NCBI GenBank assembly: GCA_965242895.1 | Contig: OZ251507.1 | Coordinates: 930,001 to 994,000, forward strand | Direction: 5' to 3' | Length of the DNA: 64,000 nt | Source: CATQHL01 sp965242895 | Lineage (GTDB): Bacteria > Actinomycetota > Acidimicrobiia > Acidimicrobiales > CATQHL01 | Shown: positions 8,576 to 15,629 of the stretch, piece after piece | Layout of the letters: each line of letters begins with the position of its first letter | How positions within the stretch are numbered: position 1 is the first letter of the stretch | Notes under the pieces: generated by a model | The model's input: only the letters and a program-made list of their open reading frames with translations | Told to the model about the DNA's origin: nothing | Database searches by the model: none | Program-made: the position numbers and the translations under genes

Positions 8576-8984
8576 AATCCAAAGTCGTTCGATAAGAACA
8601 GTCGCAACCGGACAAGAGCATCAGCAGCGAATCAGGTGGTCGTTTCAGCGGGGAAAGCAGGAAGAGCGGGAAGAGCAGTCGTGGCAACACGTGGCAACAC
8701 TGGGAGCTGACGCAGCTGAGACCGGCTCGTCCGAACTTCGAAACAGGATGCAAAGCGCCCATCCGCAGGCCAGCAGAACAGGCGCTTATGAACAGAGAAT
8801 TGATCGCCGATTTTCAGCGCTGCGGTGCTGTAACCAAGGACTGCGGCGCTGACAATAAAGGGGAAAAAGCCGACTGAAGGTGCGCCCCATGCTCACCCCC
8901 GACAAGACAGACACCTCCGCTGTTTCAGCAAGCACGCCTAAGCAGCTTTCTAGAAGCCGGAGCACCTCAACAGTCTAAACAGAA
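8576..8984. other. Intergenic region of about 410 bases without a recognised gene
   Basis: Lies between the UDG gene and surface gene 1. It contains a perfect 10-bp tandem duplication (GTGGCAACAC at 8681-8700) and purine-rich sequence (8656-8678). Short open frames on both strands lack conserved features, RBS or plausible composition. It should contain the promoter of the UDG-tsaEBD operon and the 3' end of surface gene 1, but I see no clear terminator. Confidence 0.5.
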
Positions 8985-10502
8985 TCAGCCTGTGGGATTG
9001 TCTATTTCCGGCCCAGAGGGAACGGTAGTCCCGGTACCAGCAGAAGTCGTAGCCGAGCCCGGCGTAGCCGTAGCAGAGGTCGTAGCCGAATCTGACACGT
9101 CCACGTCCGGCTCGTCCACTCTGGACATGCAGCTTTCCCCCTCGGCTTGGGGGTCACATGCATCAACTAATTGCGTGGTCGTAGTGACCGGAGAAGTTGG
9201 GCTGGGCGCGGCGGTCGTGGTCGTAGACGCCGCAGAGCGGCAAGTCAGGCGGAATTCAAAGTCGTAACTTTCGACCGGTCGAGAGGAGCTCCACGTAACG
9301 GTCTTAGTCAGAGGGCCGGAAACACTGCAGTTCGCCGGTACTTCGCTAATCGTCGTGCTCACAGAACAACCAGCGATGATGTTGGAGCTATCGCTGGTCG
9401 CCACGGCCTGGTAGGTATAAGCAGCCCCGAAGTTAGGAGTGGCTGGGTAATGCACGGTGAACCTGCCTTCTCTAAGCTCCACCATCGTAATTCCGCCAGG
9501 CAACCTGATTACACCACCGCTCGTCCCTCCCACAGGAGGGGGCAAGTCCAATCCCGTTGCACAGGAGCGGGTTATCGTGTATCGGACGGCGCCCTCGTTG
9601 TTCGAGCCCGAGACCTGCTGAATGATGGCGATCCTGGCCAGAGGAAGTTTCACCTTGGAGCTCAAGTTGACCAAGCCTCCAGCAACAAAAGAGACCGGAG
9701 AGGTGTTTACGATCTTGAAAGGCAGAGGAGCGGAAGTCACCTTGGCTCGATATGTGCAACCTGTCCCTGCGGGAGTTGCGGCAGCCATGGTGAGCCTCTT
9801 CTCAGCCCCGTCGCCCTTGACCTTGATCGTCTCGGCCTTATGGCAGCCTTCCGGGATGTCGGAGGCCGTGTCATAGTCCGGCTCGACCAACACGCTGAAC
9901 TCCGCGACCGCAGCCGCCCGCACAGCACGAGCGCTCAAAGCGGAATCCAAGGAATTGGTAGGAAGCGGCGTGACGACGTCCTCTCCGTTGATTCGAAACC
10001 GACTCGTCTGAACTGCGGCGCATGATGGATTGCTTGCTCCCTCATGCCGCACGTACAAGCGCTCTTGAATAAGACTGAAATCACCGAGTAGCAGCTTGGT
10101 GGTGGCGTAAGTAAGGGTGGCAGGGTCGACTCCAGATGTACCCCAGGCCCATTCGGCAAGGCATATCCCTCTGTCGCTGTCGCCTACCTCCCGAGCCTCC
10201 ATCGTGATGCTGTACCGGCAATCATTACTTACGCGAGCTGCGTACAAACTCCCTTCGGCTATCCAAGTGGGGCTGTAGCGGAAATTGCTGGGGGTACAGC
10301 CGCCGAGCGGCTCGATCTCAACTCGCACCTCCCATTTTTCATTAGTGCCGTCGGGAACGTGCTGCAGAACGAAGACTGTAGTGGTAACGGCCTGAGCAGA
10401 CGCTGGAGCGGTTGCCACCATAGGCGCTATGAGAGCGACTGACAGCAAGGGAGCCACCAGCAAAAGCCACTTTGCACGTCTCACGAGTCTCATGGCTTTC
10501 AT
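8985..10502 (-). CDS. Secreted surface protein 1 of a five-gene paralogous array
   Basis: A 505-residue protein of unknown function. It has a long basic signal peptide (LVRRAKWLLLVAPLLSVALI) ending at about APASAQA, then several beta-rich segments with paired cysteines, and a core motif with IIQQVSGSNNEGAVRYTI and VPANCSV that matches VFVVQSVTG...VPAGC of its neighbours. The last 90 residues are Thr/Ser/Pro/Ala rich, resembling a glycosylated stalk, and the protein ends in Asn-Pro-Thr-Gly. It is the most divergent and longest-stalked copy. The start at 10502 has AAGGAAGGAG seven bases upstream and a consensus promoter at 10584-10612, so high expression is likely. No membrane anchor is visible at the C-terminus. 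Confidence 0.8.
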   Translation of the reverse strand: MKAMRLVRRAKWLLLVAPLLSVALIAPMVATAPASAQAVTTTVFVLQHVPDGTNEKWEVRVEIEPLGGCTPSNFRYSPTWIAEGSLYAARVSNDCRYSITMEAREVGDSDRGICLAEWAWGTSGVDPATLTYATTKLLLGDFSLIQERLYVRHEGASNPSCAAVQTSRFRINGEDVVTPLPTNSLDSALSARAVRAAAVAEFSVLVEPDYDTASDIPEGCHKAETIKVKGDGAEKRLTMAAATPAGTGCTYRAKVTSAPLPFKIVNTSPVSFVAGGLVNLSSKVKLPLARIAIIQQVSGSNNEGAVRYTITRSCATGLDLPPPVGGTSGGVIRLPGGITMVELREGRFTVHYPATPNFGAAYTYQAVATSDSSNIIAGCSVSTTISEVPANCSVSGPLTKTVTWSSSRPVESYDFEFRLTCRSAASTTTTAAPSPTSPVTTTTQLVDACDPQAEGESCMSRVDEPDVDVSDSATTSATATPGSATTSAGTGTTVPSGPEIDNPTG

Positions 10503-10583
10503 GGGGAAACTCCTTCCTTTTCAATTACCTCTAACCAAGCACCACACTCTACTTGCTTGCATTTAGAGAGGTTATTTTGCAAG

Positions 10584-10612
10584 ATTATATTGCTTCTTCG
10601 CTTGTTTGTCAA
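10584..10612 (-). promoter_or_regulatory. Consensus sigma70-type promoter of surface gene 1
   Basis: On the minus strand TTGACA (10612-10607) is followed by a 17-base spacer and TATAAT (10589-10584), a perfect match to the housekeeping consensus. The expected transcription start is near 10577, giving a leader of about 75 bases before the ATG at 10502. This is the strongest promoter-like sequence I noticed in the window. Confidence 0.85.
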
Positions 10613-10647
10613 GACTCTAGTTGGTGCGATACAACCAATCAGAGGTC

Positions 10648-10678
10648 GGAAGGAGCAAGCCTGACACCTGCTCCTTCC
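10648..10678. terminator. 10-bp stem-loop downstream of surface gene 2
   Basis: GGAAGGAGCA and TGCTCCTTCC form a perfect inverted repeat with an 11-base loop, about 70 bases after the stop of surface gene 2 and before the promoter of surface gene 1. There is no T-run after the stem on the minus strand, so it may be a processing or factor-dependent structure rather than an intrinsic terminator. Confidence 0.45.
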
Positions 10679-10746
10679 CTGGTCTCCTCTGGTCTCTGGT
10701 AGTTGTTCTGGTCGCTTAATCAGAACTGCGTACGAAGCGGCCAATC

Positions 10747-12099
10747 TCAGCCTGTAGGCCTGTCCTGTGGGGGACCGGTCGGTCTCTGCGTGGCCGTCGT
10801 AGGTGTAGACGGCGGGGCAGTTGTCGTTGTCACAGGCGGGGCAGTTGTCGTTGTCGCAACCGGCGGGAGATCGCTAGAAGACATAGTCTGTTCCGACTCT
10901 GTAGCAGGCTGCACAGTCGTGGTCACAGCCGCCGTGGTTGTGGTGGGCGCAGCTGTGGTCGTGGTCAGTTGCGGCGCAGTGCAGATAAATACGAATTCCA
11001 AGAGCGACTGCTGTCTTGCGTTTGGCAGGTTGGCTCTCTTGGACATCGAATCCACATCGCAACCCTCAGGCACTTCGGCAAGGCTGACGGAAAGAATGCA
11101 AGGGTTGCCCTTGTCGTCGATTGCTACCTGGGAAATGACCGGCCGCCCGCCGGAAGAAGTCTGCGAGGAAAGTGCAACAGTAACATCAACTCTTCCCGTT
11201 TGGAACGGGACTAGCGTCCGCTCAGGTATTACGGTTAATCCGGAACTGGGTGTTTGTGTACTTATTTCAGCAGGGAGGTCAAGCCCCGCCGAATCTGCAG
11301 AGCAACTCACGGTCTTGCTGTACACAACCTGCGCCCCAGGATCGGGAACCGTGCCAGTCACGTTTTGCACCACGAACACTTCCCTGACCGCTACAGCAAG
11401 TTTTAGGGTCTGATCGCCGTCGCTGCTTTCCCAGCCCTTGTAAACATTCGAGCCGCTTGTCTCCGCCTTGAAGCCAGGCTTGAGTTCGACGGAAATGTTG
11501 TATTCACAATTCGCAGCATTGATGCCCGTCAGAATGAGGTCCTTGAGGTCGGCTTTCTGCTGATCAGATTTCAATTCAGTTGAAAAACTCTTAGTGCTGC
11601 AATCATCGGGGTTGGCCTCTCTGTCGGTCGGCGTTGCGACCACGGTCCAGGTCGTGGCTTTTACAGCGCCTTCATTATCGTCCTCGCCTACCACGCTGAT
11701 CGTATGTGCACCGGCCGCGGCAAGGGAGATGCACTTGGTTGTGTCTACCGAAACGGTCACGGCAGGAGTGCCTGCAGTGCCACCGCTAACCGTGGCAGTG
11801 CACTGGTTCCCGTTCGGCTGAGTGAAGATGGCTGTCCACTTGTAATTGCAATCGCTCGACAATGCGTAGGCACCTAAAAGTTGAGCGCTTCCAGTGGTCA
11901 CCGTGCCGCTCACCGAACCGTTTAGGGAAGCGTCACAGCCGCCGCGCGCAGCCCATGAGACCACGTACTTCCCGTTGTCGGAGTCACTCGTGACGGTTCC
12001 CACGCGTGTTGTGGTCTGCGCGGACGCGGAACTTGCCGGCATAAGACTCCACGCCACCATCCCGATGACGGCCAAGAAGCAAACCATTACTCTTCTCAT
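10747..12099 (-). CDS. Secreted surface protein 2 of the paralogous array
   Basis: A 450-residue secreted protein of unknown function. The signal peptide MRRVMVCFLAVIGMVAWSL ends near ASAQ. The first domain carries the array motif YVVSWAARGGCDASLNGSV and a second Cys in DCNYKWTA; the central part has REVFVVQNVTG and a late VPEGCDVDS, all shared with proteins 3-5. The C-terminal 75 residues are a Thr/Pro stalk (runs of TTTT, APP). RPTG occurs twice, the second time as the exact C-terminus. No LPXTG-type tail, hydrophobic segment or basic end follows. A stem-loop lies downstream and a separate leader upstream, so it is probably an independent transcript. Confidence 0.8.
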   Translation of the reverse strand: MRRVMVCFLAVIGMVAWSLMPASSASAQTTTRVGTVTSDSDNGKYVVSWAARGGCDASLNGSVSGTVTTGSAQLLGAYALSSDCNYKWTAIFTQPNGNQCTATVSGGTAGTPAVTVSVDTTKCISLAAAGAHTISVVGEDDNEGAVKATTWTVVATPTDREANPDDCSTKSFSTELKSDQQKADLKDLILTGINAANCEYNISVELKPGFKAETSGSNVYKGWESSDGDQTLKLAVAVREVFVVQNVTGTVPDPGAQVVYSKTVSCSADSAGLDLPAEISTQTPSSGLTVIPERTLVPFQTGRVDVTVALSSQTSSGGRPVISQVAIDDKGNPCILSVSLAEVPEGCDVDSMSKRANLPNARQQSLLEFVFICTAPQLTTTTAAPTTTTAAVTTTVQPATESEQTMSSSDLPPVATTTTAPPVTTTTAPPSTPTTATQRPTGPPQDRPTG

Positions 12100-12227
12100 T
12101 TTCGCACCCCGTTCCTTTTTCTAGATGGGAATAATCTTAATGCTACGCTATCACGCTGATCCGATTGCGGATTTCCTGCTTGGCTCAAGAGCACAGACCT
12201 AAGAGCACAGGAAGGAGCCCTAGACGC

Positions 12228-12263
12228 AAAAGGGGGGCAGGCTCGAGAGCCTGCCCCCCTTTT
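12228..12263. terminator. Strong bidirectional intrinsic terminator after surface gene 3
   Basis: A perfect 16-bp inverted repeat, AAAAGGGGGGCAGGCT against its complement, encloses a 4-base loop. It is flanked by A and T runs on both strands and starts 21 bases after the stop of surface gene 3. It separates the transcription of genes 3 and 2. Confidence 0.92.
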
Positions 12264-12284
12264 AGGGTTGGAAGCTAGGTTGGA

Positions 12285-13832
12285 TCAGCCAGCAACCATG
12301 TCTTTGACGCGGGGCATGTCCGGCGTATCAGTATCGTCACCGGTTCCCATAGAAGGATCATCGTCACCGGTTCCCATAGGATCATCCTCGGTTCCCATAG
12401 AAGGACCATCACCGCCACCATTCACCGCAGTGACCGAGGTCATGGCATCAGTGGTCGTCGTCATGTCACCAGCGGTGGTCGGCGTCGTCGCAACGTCCTC
12501 CGTCCCCAAGCTAGGTTCACCCTCTGGGGCTGCAGCAGGCGACCCCGGAGCGGCAGTCGTAGCCGTGGAGGCCGCTGCCGAGCATGAGTAGGAAAACTCC
12601 ACGATGCTTTGTGCATTAGCCGTCAGCAAATTGACCGTCTGAGAAGCATCAGCCACCGTACATCCGGCCGGAACGTCACTAACTGAGACGGCGATCGAAC
12701 AGTTGTCGCCATTGTTCGCCACAGCCCTGGAGATCACGGCCTTGCGGGTGGATGTGCCGCTCATTGTGCTGGTCATCGAACCTGCGATACCTGACGACAC
12801 GTCGTAGCGACCTGGGTCGAGAGGTACCAACGTCCTGCCCTTCACGGTCACGATGCCACCCTGCGTAGAAACGGTTGAGATGCTAGGAGGCAAAGTGAAG
12901 GCAGCACCGTCAGGGGAGGTGCAGGAGAGTTCCGTGCTGTACTCGACCATGCCGCCACCAGAATCGCCTGTCACGCTCTGAACTACGAACACCTCACGCA
13001 AGGCAACCTTGAGGAGAAAGACGGGAGCGTCGTCTTCGGCATCCCAGGCTTTGACAACAGAAGAATCCTTTGCGTTCTCCACGAAGCCGTCCTGGAGAGC
13101 GACACTGACGTCGTATTGGCAACTCGTAGCTTGACCTTCCTTCAGTAGACCGGTCTTGACCACAGTCAACTCTACTGTCTGCGGATTGGCGCTGTTATCC
13201 CTATCAGTAGTACCGGATACCTCAACGCACTCGACGGCAGCAGATGCCTCTAGGCCGTCTGAGCCCTTACCGGTCGGTGTGGCCGTGACAACCCACTTCC
13301 TAGATCCCACCGCAGCCCGGTCAGCAGATTCATCGGCAGCGGTGTCTGCGTTATCAGCTGGGCCGTTGACCGTGAACGTGACCTTCGGAGCCTCTACGCA
13401 GTCGGTGTCGGATGTATCAACTGACGCCGAGGCCGCTGTAGCGGTATCACCGTCTACACCAGTCGGCGTGACTGTGGCTGCACACCGTACGCCTTTAGCA
13501 ACTGCATCGCCAGCAGGAAAGTTAAAACCGGCAGCCCCATCAGTGATGTAAACAGCCGTGAACTTGTACTGGCAGTCGTTGTTTGTACTGAACGAACCCA
13601 CGGTCAGAGCGCCTCCAGTAGCGCCAGCCGCGACATCCTTGGACACACTGCCGTCCGACGAGGAATTACAGCCACCCAGGGCTTCCCAGCTGACAGTGTA
13701 CGTCCCACCTCGAACATTGGTGCCTTCAACAGTAATGAGCCCTGTCTCCGCGGATGCAGGCCCTCCCGTGAGCGCTAGCAGCGCTGCCAGAAGCCCCGCT
13801 ACGCTCAAGACGCTTAGAATGATTTTTTTCAT
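12285..13832 (-). CDS. Secreted surface protein 3 of the paralogous array
   Basis: A 515-residue secreted protein of unknown function. The signal peptide MKKIILSVLSVAGLLAALLAL is cleaved near PASAE. Two N-terminal repeats share GGTYTVSWEALGGCNSSSDGSV and a DCQYKFTAVY motif with the neighbours; the centre carries REVFVVQSVTGDSGGGMVEY, followed by DVPAGCTV. The C-terminal 100 residues are acidic and Thr/Gly rich with repeated MGT(E/G)DD units (coded at 12341-12405), unlike the Thr/Pro stalks of proteins 1 and 2. It ends in Val-Ala-Gly instead of Pro-Thr-Gly. A promoter-like pair lies upstream at 13922-13950 and a strong terminator downstream, so it forms its own transcription unit. Confidence 0.8.
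   Translation of the reverse strand: MKKIILSVLSVAGLLAALLALTGGPASAETGLITVEGTNVRGGTYTVSWEALGGCNSSSDGSVSKDVAAGATGGALTVGSFSTNNDCQYKFTAVYITDGAAGFNFPAGDAVAKGVRCAATVTPTGVDGDTATAASASVDTSDTDCVEAPKVTFTVNGPADNADTAADESADRAAVGSRKWVVTATPTGKGSDGLEASAAVECVEVSGTTDRDNSANPQTVELTVVKTGLLKEGQATSCQYDVSVALQDGFVENAKDSSVVKAWDAEDDAPVFLLKVALREVFVVQSVTGDSGGGMVEYSTELSCTSPDGAAFTLPPSISTVSTQGGIVTVKGRTLVPLDPGRYDVSSGIAGSMTSTMSGTSTRKAVISRAVANNGDNCSIAVSVSDVPAGCTVADASQTVNLLTANAQSIVEFSYSCSAAASTATTAAPGSPAAAPEGEPSLGTEDVATTPTTAGDMTTTTDAMTSVTAVNGGGDGPSMGTEDDPMGTGDDDPSMGTGDDTDTPDMPRVKDMVAG
12341..12405. repeat. Repeat units in the C-terminal stalk of surface protein 3
   Basis: CGGTTCCCATA occurs at 12341, 12368 and 12389 (plus strand) in imperfect units of 27 and 21 bases, giving the repeated peptide PSMGT(E/G)DD. 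Copy number could vary between strains. Confidence 0.75.
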
Positions 13833-13921
13833 CTTTTCTCGCTGTCCCTTTCTTTTGCTAATCCAACTTCAGAGTCGGGGCCCCTTTTAGAGCCCGACCG
13901 CTTCTCCAACATTTTCCCGAC

Positions 13922-13950
13922 ATATTACACTGTCCAACGGACAATTGCAA
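13922..13950 (-). promoter_or_regulatory. Probable promoter of surface gene 3 with an inverted repeat in the spacer
   Basis: Minus strand TTGCAA (13950-13945), 17-base spacer, TAATAT (13927-13922), about 90 bases before the ATG at 13832. The spacer holds TGTCC-AAC-GGACA (13931-13943), a small palindrome that could bind a regulator. Confidence 0.6.
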
Positions 13951-14160
13951 CATACTTTCTGAATTGATTACAGGATATCCATACATTGCTGCGGGATTTG
14001 TCGCAAATCATCCTACTCGCGTCTTATATTTTCTCAAGTGTTTCCTCAAGAACATGTCTAAACAGTTGCCTCGGAGAAACCTGTCGGTCGCGAACACGCT
14101 GACTATTGGAGTTCTCCCACGGAAACTGGCAGCACAAAAGGGCTAGAAGCCAGCTCAATA
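13951..14160. other. Intergenic region upstream of surface gene 3
   Basis: AT-richer than the surroundings. A 60-codon open frame on the plus strand (13964-14146) has no conserved feature and no RBS. Toward 14130 a short GGCT-TCT-AGCC stem precedes CTTTT on the minus strand and may weakly terminate surface gene 4. Nothing else recognised. Confidence 0.4.
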
Positions 14161-14198
14161 TTAACCAGCAGGAGTTTCATTAGCCAGTAGGAGTTTCG
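14161..14198. repeat. Duplicated 3' terminus of surface gene 4
   Basis: Two adjacent 19-base copies with three differences. One contains the last codons and stop of surface gene 4 (Thr-Pro-Thr-Gly-stop); the other lies directly behind the stop and would read Thr-Pro-Ala-Gly-stop. Both match the ends of the sister genes. Confidence 0.8.
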
Positions 14199-15442
14199 GT
14201 GAGCGGCCAACAGGCGTAGAAGAACTCCACGATGTTTTGAGGTTTGGCCGCCACCAGATCAACTACTTGGCGTGTCTCCTCCACCGCACAGTTGTCGGGA
14301 ACTGCCCTCACCGACACTCCGAACGAGCAAGGGTCGCCGTCGGACGCCACTGCGTAGTAAACCAGGGCATTCCGACCACTAGCGACGGGCACGGAACCGG
14401 CAACTCCCAACGTCACGTCATAGCGACCCTCTAGGAGAGGCACAAGAATCCTTGGTGGCACGAACGTGCTGCCGCCGCGGGCGCTTTCTCGGGAAGGCAG
14501 ATACGGGGAAGGCAGATACAGCAACTCGGTGTTCGAACAGAAAGATTCTTCCCTGTATTCCACGGAACCGCCGCTGCTGTCGCCCCGCACGGTGTGCACT
14601 AAGTAGATCTCACGCTCAGCAACCTTGAGGTTGAAGGCTATGAGGTCTTCTCCGTTAGGAGTAGGCGAGAGGGTAACGGATGTATCGCCATACTTTATGA
14701 AGCCGTCCTGGAGAATGACGCTGACCTCGTACTGACAACTCAGGTCGCTGCCGTCCCTAGCGTTCAGGCCGTCGGAGATCAGAGTGAATTTGATTTCGGG
14801 AATGCCGCGCCCTGTGTCCCTAGCCCGGCCATCGACATCAACGCACTCGGCAGCAGCGGTTTCGGGCGATCCGTCAGAGCCTTTACCGTTCGGCCTGACC
14901 TTTATAAGCCAATCCCTCGCTTTCACCGCAGAGCGATGATGCGAGTTGTCGACGGAACCGTCGTCGGGGTCGGATGGGCCGGCAACGAGGACGACGATGT
15001 CCGAGGTCGTCACGCAGTCCGTCACGTCCACGCTGACCGACGCACTAGGAACGGTAGAGAGGTCGCCTTCCAAACTCCGCACGTTGACCGAAGCCGCGCA
15101 CTGCACGCCCGCGGCGACAGGCTCCCCTGCGACGTCGAATGCGGCGGCAGCAGTGAAATACGAGGCCTTAAACTCGTACATGCATTTGTTGTCCGTCGCG
15201 AAAGAGCCGAGAATCAGATCGTCTCCTCCCGCGGCGTCGGGGATCGTCTTCGTTACAGAGCCGTCCAGCGCGGAATTGCACCCGCCGTGGGCTGCCCAGG
15301 TGACGGTGTAAGTCCCGCCTTCCGGAGTCAAGGAACTGACGCTGATAGATCCCGATTCGGCGTACACAAGAGAACCGGTTAACGCCAAGAGACTGCTGAA
15401 AAGACCAACGACGAGGACGCCCGCGGCAATGCGCTTCGTCAT
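14180..15442 (-). CDS. Secreted surface protein 4 of the paralogous array
   Basis: A 420-residue secreted protein, clearly the closest relative of protein 5. The signal peptide MTKRIAAGVLVVGLFSSLLAL ends near VYAES. It shares GGTYTVTWAAHGGCNSALDGSV, the block EIKFTLISDGLNARDGSDLS, EVSVILQDGFIKYGDTSV and EREIYLVHTVRGDSSGGSVE. It has no Thr/Pro stalk: after VEFFYACWPL only TETPTG remains, so the stalk was lost or never present. A 15-bp tandem duplication (14491-14519) codes for LPSPYLPS. I start at the ATG at 15442 because its leader (GGCTGAAATGACGAAGCG) aligns with that of gene 5; an ATG at 15454 is in the same frame. Confidence 0.8.
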   Translation of the reverse strand: MTKRIAAGVLVVGLFSSLLALTGSLVYAESGSISVSSLTPEGGTYTVTWAAHGGCNSALDGSVTKTIPDAAGGDDLILGSFATDNKCMYEFKASYFTAAAAFDVAGEPVAAGVQCAASVNVRSLEGDLSTVPSASVSVDVTDCVTTSDIVVLVAGPSDPDDGSVDNSHHRSAVKARDWLIKVRPNGKGSDGSPETAAAECVDVDGRARDTGRGIPEIKFTLISDGLNARDGSDLSCQYEVSVILQDGFIKYGDTSVTLSPTPNGEDLIAFNLKVAEREIYLVHTVRGDSSGGSVEYREESFCSNTELLYLPSPYLPSRESARGGSTFVPPRILVPLLEGRYDVTLGVAGSVPVASGRNALVYYAVASDGDPCSFGVSVRAVPDNCAVEETRQVVDLVAAKPQNIVEFFYACWPLTETPTG

Positions 15443-15512
15443 TTCAGCCCCCACATCTCCCTCACACGCTACCTCCCCCGCACGCTATGGAGCGTACCAG
15501 CGCACAACCGCC

Positions 15513-15626
15513 CCTCTACGTCATGTCGCCCATGTCGCCGCTCTCAGGAGGGGCGCTTAGGCGGGAGGCTCGGGCTTCGCCGCCGCTAAGCACTCAGTGG
15601 TCAGGAGAAGTCCTGCTATGAAGGCA
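15513..15626 (-). pseudogene. Decayed copy of the groEL 3' end
   Basis: This stretch aligns with the last ~110 bases of groEL (17077-17190). 29 consecutive bases (15588-15616) are identical to 17153-17181. On the minus strand it still reads AFIAGLLLTTECLAAAKPEP before a stop, against ASIAGLLLTTECLVAEKPEP in GroEL. The fragment starts directly behind the stop of surface gene 5 and precedes surface gene 4, just as intact groEL precedes gene 5. It marks a tandem duplication of a unit made of the groEL end plus a surface gene. Confidence 0.92.
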
Positions 15627-15629
15627 GTA

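Noticed and set aside
10613..10640. TTGGT-gcgatac-AACCAA hairpin near surface gene 1
   Set aside because: Five-base arms only; too weak to claim.
13964..14146. 60-codon ORF between surface genes 3 and 4
   Set aside because: No RBS, no conserved motif, low coding-like composition.
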